From Persicaria tinctoria (lineage: Eukaryota > Streptophyta > Magnoliopsida > Caryophyllales > Polygonaceae): a DNA stretch of 64,000 nucleotides. This document shows, in pieces, positions 13,301-25,566 of the stretch. A program made the position numbers and the translations under genes. Location of the stretch: the NCBI GenBank assembly GCA_037127255.1, contig JBANSL010000016.1:1056501-1120500 (forward strand), in the 5' to 3' direction. Positions within the stretch are counted from its first letter, which is position 1. Each line of letters starts with the position of its first letter. The notes below the pieces were generated by a model. That model was not told the origin of the DNA. It saw nothing but the letters and a program-made list of their open reading frames with translations, and did not search any database.

Positions 13301-15042
13301 TTGATCATATCAGTTCTCATGCATTTTCAATTTTACCATATGGTCCATTTACTTCCAACGGATGAGTAAACTTCCAAGATGACTAGGATCTTATGATAGG
13401 CATTTTTGTACATTGCTGATGGAGGGGTTTCACAGGTTGTTGGCCTGGATTTGGTAGATGATGAAAGTAAGCCAGAGAGACGCCCCACAAAACACATGCC
13501 GACTCCATCTCAGTGGACTAATATCTTCAATCCTGCATTTTCATATTATGCATACTATTGTTACGCAAACCTATACACACTAAATAAGGTTGGTATGGAA
13601 CTCTAATATTATGTTTGCTGCCTATATATTTTGAAAAGTCTATTTATTTATTATTCCCCCTTTCATATAGAGATGATGTGGATTTTTATTCACCAACTTT
13701 TTATGGAATTTCTACAGCTACGGGAATCAAAGGGTATGACAACAATTAAGTTTCGTCCACATGCAGGAGAGGTAGGCAGATAAACTATGCCTTAAAGTGA
13801 AGTTGATTACATTTGTATTAGTTCAACAGTTGTTTATTGTTCGTGCATATGATTAATTCAGTATTACCATCTTTTCAGGCTGGTGATATTGATCACCTTG
13901 CTGCAACTTTTCTCACTGCCCATAATATTGCTCATGGAATCAACTTGAGGAAATCCCCTGTCCTTCAATATCTCTACTATCTAGCGCAGGTACACACAAA
14001 TACCGTGTAAACATATTGTATTGGTTCACTGGCTTTTTATGATTTCATTTTTTTTTTGTGTTTGGTTTATCAGATTGGCCTGGCAATGTCCCCTCTGAGC
14101 AACAATTCCTTGTTTCTTGATTATCATCGGAATCCATTACCTATATTTTTCCTTCGTGGACTCAATGTCTCTCTTTCTACTGATGATCCACTACAAATAC
14201 ATTTGACAAAGGAGCCACTAGTAGAAGAATACAGTATTGCTGCTTCGGTGAGTACTCCAGATTAGCCTTATAAACATGCTTATGGTTAAGAATATCTAAC
14301 ACCAAGTATGACATATGCCCTGTTTTCATTAGGTGTGGAAGTTAAGTTCATGCGACTTATGTGAGATTGCTCGTAATTCAGTCCTTCAGTCTGGTTTTTC
14401 TCATGCTTTGAAGGTAATTTCTTGTTGAAATCTGAAGCTACAATTTATTTCACTTTGCAAACAGCGAGTTTCCATGTATTCTGAGATCCATATCACTTAT
14501 AGAGAGTATATTAAAAACTGTGATTCATTTTTTTATTCTTATCTATAGACATTTTTATCTTGGTTCCATGGATTTTTTTGGGACTTAATCTCTAGTACTT
14601 TTCATGCCTGTTCGTCACCCCCAAATTGTTGATGTGTGTGCATAATTATTTCCCCTAAAAAATTGTAGTCCCACTGGATCGGGCAAGAATACTACATAAG
14701 AGGTCCAGAGGGAAATGATATCCACAAGACAAATGTGCCTCACATCCGGCTTGAGTTCCGTCATACGGTAGGTGGTCAATCTCTTAATTTTTCCAAAGTG
14801 TTGTTTCACTTGTTTAGCATCTTTCTTTTCTTGGAATGCGCCTGTTATCACTTATCCCTGTCGCCCAACTCAAAGACGAGTCTAAACCTTATTTTCTTGT
14901 AGTGTTGTTACTTGTTCGGCATCTCTCCTTTCTTGGATGTTCCTGCTATTAGTCTCCCATGTACTCTTTGCAGATATGGAAAGAAGAGATGCAACAAGTC
15001 TATCTAGGGAAGGCAAGAATTCCGGAAGAAGTGGACAGCTAA
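7348..15042 (+). CDS. FAC1: AMP deaminase (embryonic factor 1 type)
   Basis: Converts AMP to IMP and ammonia in purine interconversion; in Arabidopsis loss of this gene kills embryos (family knowledge). Coding exons: 7348-7744, 9006-9148, 9347-9524, 10319-10497, 10585-10636, 10723-10850, 10943-11122, 11273-11340, 11460-11602, 12444-12505, 12630-12743, 13067-13207, 13436-13588, 13718-13771, 13879-13989, 14074-14247, 14333-14413, 14669-14767, 14974-15042. They join in frame to 841 aa, close to the Arabidopsis length. A hydrophobic segment at residues 8-26 should anchor the N terminus in a membrane, followed by a charged, variable region. The zinc-binding HxH is at VDTHVHHSA (His393, His395), and the nucleotide-deaminase signature SLSTDDPLQ is at 734-742. 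All introns are GT-AG. No catalytic residue seems lost. Intron 1 (about 1.26 kb) holds a long poly-T tract. Confidence 0.96.
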
Positions 15043-15545
15043 TGTACGGACCCTATTCAAGCTTCCTCCGTATATTCATACTAGTATACCATATCCGAAC
15101 GTAAGTGCACAACTTACTACATCAGATTAACTAGACAACACAAATTTTCGGATTATATGTTCAATAATATGAATTGACTGTTGTCTTACAGAATCCCATT
15201 TCGAGGCACTAGGAGCCGGTTTTGGTAAGTGCATTCATCCTTGAACCCATGTAAAAAGAGTTTAAGATTCGCGTTCATCCAAGTTAATCCCATACATTCG
15301 AACTGCAGCAAGCTAAGGTTCAACAGGAGGAGTAGCCGCGCTGCGATTGAAACTTAGCATGGAGCAGGAACAACATCCAAGTATACAGGAGGCTCAATTT
15401 TGTACCAATATATATGTTACGGTAGATACCACGAAGATCTCCCTAGTGAAGTTCGGTTTCTCCAAATTTATATGTTGTATGTATACACTAATAAAAGCAA
15501 TCCTCCAACTTTGGCCACCTAGTAAATTCCCTCTGTTCTAATGTT
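15043..15545 (+). other. AMP deaminase 3'UTR with two candidate introns
   Basis: Two well-formed GT-AG introns follow the stop codon: 15101-15191 (starts GTAAGTGCAC, ends CTTACAG) and 15225-15308 (starts GTAAGTGC, ends ACTGCAG). An AATAAA signal lies near 15490. The first junction would be 58 nt past the stop. This is read from splice consensus only. Confidence 0.5.
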
Positions 15546-16933
15546 ACTAAATATGGGAGTAAAACGTTCTTCATAATAAAAAAGCATTAGTGCTCTATTT
15601 CAAATGTTTTTTTCGATACGAAGAAAGAAATTCGAGTCTCAGACAAGCCTAGGAACAGACTCACAGAGAGGACATATGATTCATTTCAAGTGTTTTTGAA
15701 GGCAGTTCCTTTCATAAATGAATCCGGGAATGGATGAAATGAGATAAAATGAATCCAACAAATAGACCCATATATTGTACCAAGAGACCTTTTTGTGACT
15801 CTTTTGACAACTTAAATGTAAACACTTTGCCTAATGTGTTTGATAAATTCTCTTACAAAGTTGGTGGTCTGATGAGGAATGTAAAGTTGGTTGATAATTG
15901 GGACCTTTATATAGGGATTAGAGGAAGATGTTTTGTGACAACTTCATGTAGACAAGAATACAAAATAATAACTATTCCGAAATGATTCACTGGAAAGGAC
16001 TTACAGGTAGTATCCAAAGTTCGAACCCCATATACGACCCTTACAAATTCAAGAGAATACAAAACAATAAATGATGATCAGGACACCAATGTGATGGGCT
16101 TATTCCTCCAATGGGCATTGTGCCATTGTGGTACAAGGATGAGAATGAGAAGATTTATAATATAGCTTGCACAGCATGTATATAGCTTTCACACATGATA
16201 TGTTTCAAATCCTATCATCTTTTCATGTCCCACTTATAGCCAAATTCAAATTCTCTATAGCTTTTTCTTTAAATAATTAATAAAAGTATAAAACCATTAA
16301 AATTTAAATCAAAGTCGATATACAACTAGCTACTTCAGTGAGCGTTGATATTACACCACATCCTCGCATGTGACTCAAGAGGCATAGAGTCTATTTTTTT
16401 AAAATATAAAAAATAAAATATATGGTATAATAGTAAAAAAAAAACGGGTGTATATATCACTTCCGTATAAATTGTAGAGTTATATAAAATAATTACTTTA
16501 TATCATTACAATAAATTTTTTTGTTAATAATCTTGCACTGTCAATGTATCTAGTATAGTTCTCGCATCATGACACGATTTTTTAAAAATAAAATCTTAAT
16601 GATAAAATGAATTAACATTATACAATTAAATGAAATATTAATAAAGCTTATCACAAAATAAGAAATGTAGGTTTAATAAAATAAAAAAAACATAAACTTT
16701 TTTTTACCATAAAAGTATCTTAGAAATTTTTTAAAAAAAATATTCTTATTTAAAGTAGCATTATATATAGATGTAGATATTTTATATCACCCCTATTATT
16801 TAGTCAAATAATGAAAGAAATTAATATCATTGTATCATTGTTAATAAAAAATAAATAAACTCTGCTTACATACTAATATATAAATTTTAATTTTAATTCA
16901 ATGTTTTTGATTAAACCCATTGATTAGAAAATA
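15546..16933. other. AT-rich intergenic DNA
   Basis: No gene is supported. A 78-codon frame at 15749-15985 has no recognisable features. Around 15985-16040 a diverged copy of a dispersed short repeat (GGACTTACAGGTAGTAT, GTTCGAACC) is visible. Confidence 0.5.
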
Positions 16934-17129
16934 CTCCATCTGTTTGAAATTATTTGTCATTTGTCTTGTAGTGCACGTTTTTTAAGAAGATAAAAATTAT
17001 ATAAAAATTATTATTTTTTAATTTAATTTTTTTAATATAATTTCATAAATATAAGTAGTAAGTATAAGATTATGAAAAAATTATATTTTATAGATTTTTT
17101 ACCTTTTAAATAATTTCAAACAGATGGAG
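16934..17129. mobile_element. Stowaway-like MITE
   Basis: The ends CTCCATCTGTTTGAAAT and ATTTCAAACAGATGGAG are inverted repeats, and TA flanks both sides (16932-16933, 17130-17131). It is 196 bp long and AT-rich. Confidence 0.8.
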
Positions 17130-17770
17130 TATAGTATAACTATAAAATTTTCTCTTATAATTTGATTAATTAAAAACCATCATAATTTTTTTTTCTAATT
17201 TAAATTACTGGTATTATATAGATATAGATTATTCTATACATCTCTACAATTTATATGTATAGTAAACTTCATATCAATAAACAAACCCCTAAATGAAGTT
17301 TTATTGGTATGATCAATCCATCTGCCCATTTTGGACCAGAAAAAAATGCCAAATTCAACTGTACCAGGAGTACATTCAGTTTATTAACTGATCGAATTTA
17401 ATGTCGGCAAATAAAACTAACCAACCCCACATAAGCAAAAGCAAACCCCCCTTTTTTTTTTTGTCAAAATCACAAAACAAACAAATCCATTAATGACACA
17501 AACTTAATCAATCAAACACTTAATAAATTGAATCGCAATAAAACCCCAAAAACTTGAATACCACTCTCCAAATCAATTAAAATAAAATGAAATGAAAGGA
17601 AAGGAAAGGAAAGGAAAGGAAATGATCCATAACACACAGTTCAAGAAGAGCATGATCAACCCCACCAAACAATCAAACAAAACACAATGCAAAAAAAGAA
17701 AGAAAGAAACTTTTTAATTCATTCAATAATTAATATAAAAATAAATTACCGAAAAGAGAAGGTAGTTGAC

Positions 17771-18355
17771 TCAACCACCAGTCGGCCTCCCAACGAGGCC
17801 GCCGGCGACAGCGGCTTCCTCATCGACGAACAGGTCATCGGTGCGGCGGAAGACGGAGTAAAGGACAATAACCGCGACGCTCACGGCGAGGGCGACCAGG
17901 ATGTTGACGGTGGCGGAGGTGAGGAAGAGGAAGAGCAAGGTGAGCACGGTGAGAACGGCGAGCACGATGCGGTCGTCGATTGTACGGCCGAGGAAGGCGA
18001 GGGGCTCGTCGCGGAGGAAGTAGAGGAAGAGCCAGGCGGCCATCATGACGACGAAGACGATGAGGGAGATCGGGTGCCAGAGGAGGGAGAGGAAGAGCAC
18101 GAGCAGCGCGAACATCGCGAAGTTGACGCGGAAGTAGCCGAGGTTGGCGCGGAGGCGCGTGAAGGCGTCGGAGATGCCGCGCGGGAAAGAGAGGGCGCGG
18201 AAGTCGAAGAACTGGCGCCAGGGGCGGCGCGTGGCGAGCGTAGAGTAGACGCGCTGCTTCGCCCTTGAGACGAAGTCGAGGTTGACCGACGGGGGGGTCG
18301 GGCCCGCGCTGGAGGTGGAGGCCGCGGTGGAGATCGGGGTGTAGGAGGACGACAT
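17771..18355 (-). CDS. PRA1F: PRA1 family protein, subgroup F
   Basis: Single-exon gene for 194 aa. PRA1 (prenylated Rab acceptor) proteins are small four-helix membrane proteins of ER, Golgi and endosomes that handle prenylated Rab GTPases. The order seen is a Ser/Thr/Pro-rich start, LATRRPWRQFFDF (about 46-58), NLGYFRVNF (about 76-84), two hydrophobic hairpins separated by YFLRDEPLAFLGRTIDDR, and an acidic DLFVDEEAA tail. This matches plant PRA1.F better than PRA1.B. An in-frame ATG at 18499 would add 48 residues. I prefer 18355 because the TATA-like box at 18523-18532 puts the expected transcript start at or below 18499, and because family members begin just before the SS/TP-rich stretch. 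Confidence 0.92.
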   Translation of the reverse strand: MSSSYTPISTAASTSSAGPTPPSVNLDFVSRAKQRVYSTLATRRPWRQFFDFRALSFPRGISDAFTRLRANLGYFRVNFAMFALLVLFLSLLWHPISLIVFVVMMAAWLFLYFLRDEPLAFLGRTIDDRIVLAVLTVLTLLFLFLTSATVNILVALAVSVAVIVLYSVFRRTDDLFVDEEAAVAGGLVGRPTGG

Positions 18356-18522
18356 GGTGGCCGGAGGAGGAGATCGATCGATCGGATCGATCAGAAGCTC
18401 TGAAAAACGTTTCTCTTCAGTTGGGGTTGAGGGAGACGAGATGACTGTGAGAGAAGTTGAAATCTGAATTGGCTTGGTCTGATTTGGGGCAACTGGCATG
18501 GTGACGTGGCGAGTTTACATCT

Positions 18523-18532
18523 AATATAAAAC
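18523..18532 (-). promoter_or_regulatory. TATA-like box of the PRA1.F gene
   Basis: The minus strand reads TTTTATATTA about 170 bases before the chosen start codon. Its position favours the downstream ATG (18355) over the one at 18499. Confidence 0.4.
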
Positions 18533-19590
18533 ACAGCCCATTGTATAGAAATTTAGTTATTTCAGATCCATTATTTGAAATCGATTTTTGGTCTTGATAA
18601 GTGGTTTATCACCTCATCTCAGGGATTAAGAAGAGAAACATTCTTTCATAAATGGGTGAAGTGATAATGTTAAAGCAAGGTCTTGCTAACATGATTCGTT
18701 GGAAGACCTTCTCAGCAAAGTCGTAACTCTTGAAATTAGCTTTTTCATCAGTTTAAATGCCGTTATTGGAATAACATAGTTCATGTTATGACTAATAAGA
18801 TATTTCTGTAGGCTAACCTCTTTGGAAAAAGTCTACAGTTTGTCCAGATTCCAAAGTGATTGAAACATTAATATTTTGGGCATTTTCGAGGTAAATTTCT
18901 CATAAGACGTCTTCAATTAAGTTGTAGCTCTTAAAGTTAGCTTTTCAACGAGTGCTCAAATTCCGCCATCAGACATATTTGGCATACACTTTTTGTAGCA
19001 TTTTCTTCAACAATCCGTAGCGTCTTAAACTCCGATCATTATAAAAATTTAACCTTCTTTAGATTTCATAAAAAAAAAAATTCATCTCAAGTTAGGGTAA
19101 TTTATGGTCAATTGAGAACAATGTGGTTCTACTTCAGACTTCAGTACAAGTTAAGGCAAATTTGTGTCTTCTTTCCTAAGTTTAGGACTTCTAATGCTGG
19201 TCGGAGCTCCACTTGTACCAAAGTTACAGATATGCAATTTATCATCAAACTTCATGAAGTAAAACGAGAGTATTGAATCCATGTGTTTTCAACACTCAAA
19301 TTTCTATACACATTGTTGAAATAGTGTGGGATAGTTTATAGAAACAACAAAATAGAGTATGTTATTGACATTGTGTTTTCGTCACTAATGATATACACAA
19401 AACAAAAATCCCATCTAATGGATAATTATTGATGTAAAAACCTCACAGAAATTTAACTTGTTGCAAAGTATATCACGTAGACATCCATTTAAGAAAAGCA
19501 TTGCAAGCTTCGGGTGGATTTTAAGCACCTTTAGAGGATCCGATAGATGATAGCTACAAATACTTTTGAGGCTTTCTTGGGCATCAAATG
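18533..19590. other. Intergenic, probably degenerate repeat
   Basis: No gene is supported. Phrases such as AGTCGTAACTCTTGAAATTAG and AGTTGTAGCTCTTAAAGTTAG occur about 200 bp apart, which suggests decayed retroelement sequence without recognisable ends. Confidence 0.4.
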
Positions 19591-19597
19591 GCGGCGC

Positions 19598-20823
19598 CTA
19601 CCGTCGGTCCTTGAATGAATCCATGTTTTTCAAACCCTCCTTCACCTGCTCTGCAAGTTCTTCCTTCGTCTTGGCAGCCATCTTAGAAAGGTCTTCAATC
19701 TTCCTTGACGTTCTTACAGCAAATCTTTGGAATGAAGGGCTGCAAAGTCGAAAGGAAAACAAATTGACCAACTTGTTTCAGAGCATGATTTGTTCAGTTT
19801 GGAAATTCACAAAGCACGAAAAACTCCACCCATCCCAAACTAAACGGTTCCTTTATTTTGCATATGCAAACCTACAATACACTACAAGAAAAGAGCCAGA
19901 GATAAATCATACACCTTTCATAATTTTAATTTCCAAGACTGAATGATCAGCAGCAAGTACCATGCTTTACTGCAGCGCTGAAAAGGGATCAAGTCTAGTA
20001 TTCCTATTGCTTCAAATGGAACGAGCCATGTCAGGAACTATATAATCCTTGATGGCCAGAGAAAGAAGCTTATAAATCTCTAAATCAAGAATGCATATGA
20101 AAAAAAGAACAATGCAACACAAATACATTTGTGATTTGACAAATTGCTTTGGATCTCTTATACCCGAATATTGCATATTTTGGCTTCAATTCGATCAAGC
20201 CATTAAGAATGAACCCTTGAGATAGACGAATCTAAGATCCACAACCTTGTATTTTACTGGGACTTATAACAGTTCCCATAACCCAAAATTAGAAGGTTAC
20301 TATCTGAAATAAATGAGGCAGTTAACAAGTAACAACCATTTGCTGCGGAAGGTATAGTAAAAAATCGCAACCTGCATCATATCAACGCATTGCAACAGAA
20401 CATGACAAATGAAACTTATCTCCCTCGAGTCAGCAAGGTTACAATATAAAAAAGCACAGACCAAAGACTAAGAATTTTCAATTAATTCCATGAATCAAAT
20501 GCATCCAACGCACTCAATACATCAGATAACATCAAATCGAAGAAACTCTGTGATTATATTAAGATCACCTGTCATTCCAAATCAAAGAACAATTAAACAG
20601 CACACAGATTCTCATACGGAGATTCAAGATGAAAGCTTTCAAAATTAAATACTTGTTTCCAAACAAAAAACGATAAAGGTACCGAAACCAAACCAAGCAA
20701 ATAATGAAAACAAAACATAGGAGGCGGATTCGAAATATCCGATTACCTATTGGCGAGACCGTTGACCACAACCTCGTTAACAACGTAGCTAACAACTCTG
20801 TGGAGAAAGTTACCTCCCGCCAT
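19598..20823 (-). CDS. Conserved 72-aa plant protein of unknown function
   Basis: Two short exons, 20747-20823 and 19598-19739, join across a 1,007-bp GT-AG intron to 72 codons plus stop. The protein starts MAGGNFLHRVVSYVVNEVV, continues through VNGLANSPSFQRFAVRTS, then has a Lys/Glu-rich helix (KIEDLSKMAAKTKEELAEQ) and ends FKDRR. I recall small uncharacterised plant proteins with the same order (YVVNE.VV.GLAN.PAFQRFAVRTS); no function is known to me. A 5'UTR intron is likely at 20832-20946 (minus strand GTGAGA...TTGCAG), ending 8 bases before the ATG. Each exon is too short for ordinary ORF scans, so the gene is easy to miss. Confidence 0.85.
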
Positions 20824-21056
20824 TGAAACTCCTGCAAGAGACCAATTCGGTAAGCGAGATGCGTGGCGAAAAAATAACCTAGGGTTTCCAATTGGATGAT
20901 CAACAAATTCAGTAGCAAAGGAAGTCAGAACACATTACGATCTCACCAAAATCGAAAGGGGATTGAGGCTCTTGGCAAAATATAAAACTGTGATTTCACA
21001 AATTCTATGGCGCTATCGAGAGATTTCGCTGGAAGAAGGGCTCACCTGCGAGCAAC

Positions 21057-21186
21057 AAACCCTAATTTCTGGAACCCCGTGAAGGTGTCACAATAGGAGC
21101 CTGAAACTTGAAAGGTTGGAATTTATAGTGACGGAGCTTTTGGGCCTTCAAACTAGGGCCCGGAGGTAGATGGGCCTCGTGGCCCA
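21057..21186 (-). promoter_or_regulatory. Telo-box and site II cluster of the 72-aa gene
   Basis: A telo-box (AAACCCTAA, 21057-21065) lies near the expected transcript start. Four GGCCC/TGGGCC motifs lie upstream at 21141-21146, 21155-21161, 21171-21176 and 21181-21186. This pairing is typical of highly expressed housekeeping genes in plants (ribosomal, mitochondrial), usually TCP-controlled. Confidence 0.6.
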
Positions 21187-21189
21187 CGT

Positions 21190-22375
21190 AGAACGTAACA
21201 ATACGAATACTATTTATTTTTTTAATTATAATTTTTAAATTTATTTATATATTTGTCTTGTGGACCAAGCCAAGTGTTTTTTTAAAGTTGTGTGGAAAAT
21301 TCTTTGACAATAATATTAATTAAATCATTATAAGTGTTTTATAATGTAATTTTAAGCTTTATCCAATAGTGGATGGCATAATTTACAATATGGTAATTTA
21401 AATTTTATATTCTTTAAAACATATTGCATCATAATGATAATGCAATTGAAATTTCTGCTTTCTATCTCTTAGCGGTGATATGTCACATCAGGGTCAATTT
21501 TTCCATTCGTTCACTATCCACGTTCTCTCGACAAGTCTTGTATCCTCACTCATCCGACCTTCTACCTAGTTTGAGGTTGTTTTCTTTTGTTTTGCTTGAT
21601 TGATTAGTTCTTTATTTGTGATTTGACCGTCTAATACTTCTTGCATCTTCTCGATTTACAAGACTTACCAGATATTTTAAATTCATAATAATAAAAAAAG
21701 ATAATGCAATTGAATCCAAATTCCAAACACACCCAAAATCTTTTTACACATATCACAAGAAAAGAAATTAAAAAGAAGTTGGTGTGGATTATTTCGAATA
21801 CCAAAAACAGATTGTAATTAAAAGATGATGTCCATCGATTCAGTACACAACTAAATATAAAGATAATATGTATAACAAAAATTCATACTAAAAGATCAAA
21901 AATACAAAATCTCATATGAGAATCGCCTTAACCCACAAAAACCCAAAATAAAATTTTGATGGATCTAAATTATATTGAATATTTCTGTACAAATTCTTAC
22001 TATGAGATCGACAATTCGATCCTTTATTTGAATAGCCTCTCATTATAACTTATAACATACAATATTATGTCATCCAAACGAATCCTTAGATCAAGCATCT
22101 GTTCAAAAAACTAAATATCATGATCGATATAGTTGCAAGACTAAGCCACGGTATCCCTATCACTTGTGATCTCGAGAAGAAATAATTTCCCCTGCTTTAA
22201 AAAAAAAAAGAAAAAGATAATTCATTCAACCAAAGAATATCAAAGTTTCTAAAACAAACCAAAGCAATTTTACAGAACTTCATAAGATATTAACATCTTA
22301 ACAATAACCTATGCTTAATCTATAAGAACAATTCGAATGTTTCTGTACATATACTTTCAACCACTGAGCTAGGTT
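21190..22375. other. Intergenic and RGL 3'UTR side
   Basis: No gene is seen. The sequence is AT-rich. The part nearest 22375 should be the 3'UTR of the lyase gene on the minus strand. Confidence 0.5.
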
Positions 22376-25300
22376 CTACCTCTGGGAGGGTCCTTCGAGG
22401 CGAATGTAGTCGTATTGGAGCGCTGAGAACACGCTCGAAGCTCTTGGTTGTGTAAGGTAAATGGTGTTCATTCCCGGATATAACGACGAACTCCGAATGG
22501 GGACTGTGAACAGCCTATATAGCCCATGAATCCCGTGTCTTGCAATCGCGTTATCCCTCCCAAACATGCCTGTTCCGAAATCAGGTCGATACTTGTAACG
22601 ATCGTTTACTCGAACCTGCGGAATTTTTTATCCGAAACCAACAACTTAGCCAAAAACACAACACAAAAAGTTAAGACTAAGCACAAGTTTTTGCTTTTAC
22701 CTGTAATGCTGCATAGTTACATGATGCTACGGCAATCTGAAGGGTGTATACGCTATTCGGTATCACTCGATCAAGCGGGAATTGTATCTGCCTCGTCGTT
22801 GCTGCGTAGATGTTCTTGCCTGACTCGTCTTGGCCTACAACCGTCGCCAAATGAGCGTAGAACCAATCCTTCTTGTAGTCACTCGTGACGACATTGTAGA
22901 CGAGATCCTCGTTATTAGGGTAAAGTTTCGGGTATTGAAGCCATAAGCCATACTGCCTATACCTATTGCGAAGCAAAGAACACGATAAGACGAAGACACG
23001 GATTGAAGAACGTCGCTAGATAAACTGATAACGACGGTTTAAGTACTTACTTGTTCTCGGTATCGTTGAGGAATAGCCTATTGACCATGCTCATATCCGG
23101 GTCTGGAACAAAGAACTCAGCTGCGGTTCGATCAGGGACGCCTATTTCCCACAGTGTCGGACCGTTCCTTGGAGGCTCGTATACGACGCTACCCATTACA
23201 ATCTCAGAGCCTGCATTGTATGTAATCAGATGCAAATTCACTCAAATCCAAAACTGGACTAAATAGATCATAAAATTTGGTTCAAACCTGCTTCAACGAC
23301 GATGTTTGAGGTATGTTTGTATTCGTCTATGACTCCGGGAACTGATGCAAAGAGGTCGTACACACCGGGGACAACTCCTTTGATCTCGAACCTCCCATTC
23401 GTATCCGCCTGGGTCCAAAATTGATAGTACTGCAAGCATAAACACAATCAAATCATGTTCAATAACTTCATCTTTTCGTATGTATGTATGTATGTATGTA
23501 TATATGTATATATGTATGATCTTTAAACCTTTGTGTTCAATTGCCAAGATCCTTTATCGCCGGGTGGAGCTAAGATAATCCAAGCGGAGCTTGCAGGGAA
23601 GGGCGCGGAACCATTGAACATGTCGGAAACTAGGAGCTGACCGGTGACTGATCCGCGTTGGCACTGCTTAACGAAGTCTCGAGATTGCGGGAAGTCATAG
23701 GGCCAGTTTTGTTCTTCCTCCAAGAGCTGCTCCTTGGCCTTACCCCAGAGTGTGTGAGGATCTTCACTGCGAGGAACCGAGTTCAAATGCACGAAGAAGG
23801 GACCGTAGACAGACTTCCACTCCTCGCCATCTTCGATCCTCAAGAGAAGGTCTGGCCCAATGTAATGGTCATTGTAGAAACCCTGCAAACATTTGAAATA
23901 ACGACGAATTAGCCATTTTGCGACGATTATGAGGAGGGATTCGAAGTCGTGACCTATATATGTACTTACAACAAGACAGGTTGGGCCGGTGTGGGATGCG
24001 AGGTTTTGCTTGAACGGTCCACCCGAACGAAACTCGTTACTCGGTGTCATGACCCAGAATCCGACTGGAGGGTTTTCGGAGATCCATCCGTGCAGCTTGT
24101 TGTCTTTGTTTTCGATTGAATACATGTACTTGTCATCCACCTAGATCATGATTCACACCACATGAAATCACCCGAAAAAACCGACATTTGCAATATCATA
24201 CATATAATACAATGTATAGTTACCTCTCCCTCAAAAGACTTCATCTTTTTGTCACAAGACTCATTGATGAGGACAGCTTCGCCATAGGCAAGAGGCGAGC
24301 TATGGTCAGCTCGACGTTCACAATTAGTCGGCATCACCCTCTGGATCTTGTCCGAAACCGCCATGTAGTTAAACCTAACACATAACTTGTGTCAATCACT
24401 ATGTTTCAACAACATCAATATCCCTATCTACATTCATACAACAACAAAACAATCGCTTACTTATCCTGTCGAAGCTTGAAAGCCGCCCTTATTCCACCTA
24501 GGTCGATATGCTCTGAGCCTCGTTCGTGCTTAATTACAGCATACGAGTAAAATCCAGACCCTCCGCGAAGCATCACAAACCTATAACATCACAAAAGTTT
24601 AAGCTATTATGTACCGCACAATTTTATTTTATTTTATAATCAATGTGAGATAATCTTACCGGCGATCAATGGCCAATTGATGTTGAAATGTAGTGAAAGA
24701 GATTTCAGTGTGATTAGCATCTGCCTTGATGACTTTGAATGCCTCTCCAACAAATGCCCTACAAAATTATTTATTTCATCAATTTTTTTTTATTTTATCA
24801 AAAAATTTAAAAAAAAATCAATGGAGTTGTATATTTTTTGTGAATTAAAAAAGCAGATGAAAAATATATACCAGTAATTAGTATAGCTTGGTCCAGTTCG
24901 ATTTGCACTGCGGCCACTCAAGACAGCATCCCAGTACCTGAAATAGCGACGAACAATTCGAATTTAAAAAACAAAAAACCTAAAACGAGACAATAACTAT
25001 TGTTTATGCGACGGATGAACGTACCCTCTGCCGTTCGGCTTGATACGAAATTCAAGCACGTTATCAATGCCGCCATACTCAATTCCTACGACATTGCCTT
25101 CGGGGACGGAGAACGTCACTCGAACGATCCCGTTGTCCATCACAGCCTATAAAGACCGACGAATTCGGATCAATGAACAAATTAAAGTTACACTTTTGAG
25201 TAGCTATTATAACATCAGACTCTTACCCTATCAGATTTCACAGATAATTTAACGGGGGGCGACGATCCATCTGTTCCTTTTGCTTCCTTGGCTGTCCTGT

Positions 25301-25473
25301 CGCTATATAAATGTCGCAAATTACGAACACATTCATATAATTCGAATTTAGATTAGATGAAATCGAACTTACGAGTCAGGACAGGGTGAAGATAAGACTC
25401 CGACGACAAAGAAGCCGACGAGCAAGAGGGCTGCAATTGCGCAAGTACTTCTCCTACGAATCTTCGCCGCCAT
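22376..25473 (-). CDS. Rhamnogalacturonan endolyase, PL4 family
   Basis: Cleaves the rhamnose-galacturonate backbone of pectic rhamnogalacturonan I by beta-elimination; acts in the cell wall. Exons on the minus strand: 25373-25473, 25227-25296, 25025-25146, 24872-24937, 24660-24758, 24461-24580, 24224-24374, 23970-24140, 23529-23882, 23288-23429, 23051-23210, 22701-22962, 22376-22615. They join in frame to 685 aa, normal for the plant family. The N terminus has a basic start and hydrophobic core (about 10-28) that fits a signal peptide or anchor. Domains in order: catalytic beta-sandwich (about 45-340), FnIII-like domain (about 375-450, with WIILAPPGDKGSWQ and GRFEIKGVVPGVYDLFA), and a carbohydrate-binding-like domain (about 485-685, with GMFGRDNAIARHGIHGLYR near the end). 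All introns are GT-AG; intron 9 carries a (TATG)n repeat at about 23476-23518. No break was seen. Confidence 0.95.
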
Positions 25474-25558
25474 CGTTGCAAATTGTTAAAACTCAAAAGA
25501 GTTTAGAGCGATGCTTGAGGAACTAACAATTGAATGTGTAGATCAATTACTCGGAAAG

Positions 25559-25566
25559 TATATATA
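25559..25566 (-). promoter_or_regulatory. TATA box of the rhamnogalacturonan lyase gene
   Basis: TATATATA lies 86 bases upstream of the start codon, a normal distance for a plant core promoter with a short leader. Confidence 0.55.

Noticed and set aside
15749..15985. 78-codon plus-strand frame downstream of AMP deaminase
   Set aside because: No motifs, no splice partners, and it is in AT-rich intergenic DNA.
17687..18268. 193-codon, very acidic and Glu/Gly-rich frame opposite PRA1.F
   Set aside because: It is the antisense reading of a GC-rich coding exon; the minus-strand PRA1.F protein is clearly the real one.
18356..18499. In-frame N-terminal extension of PRA1.F from the ATG at 18499
   Set aside because: It sits within about 25 bases of the TATA-like box and lacks family similarity; kept only as an alternative.
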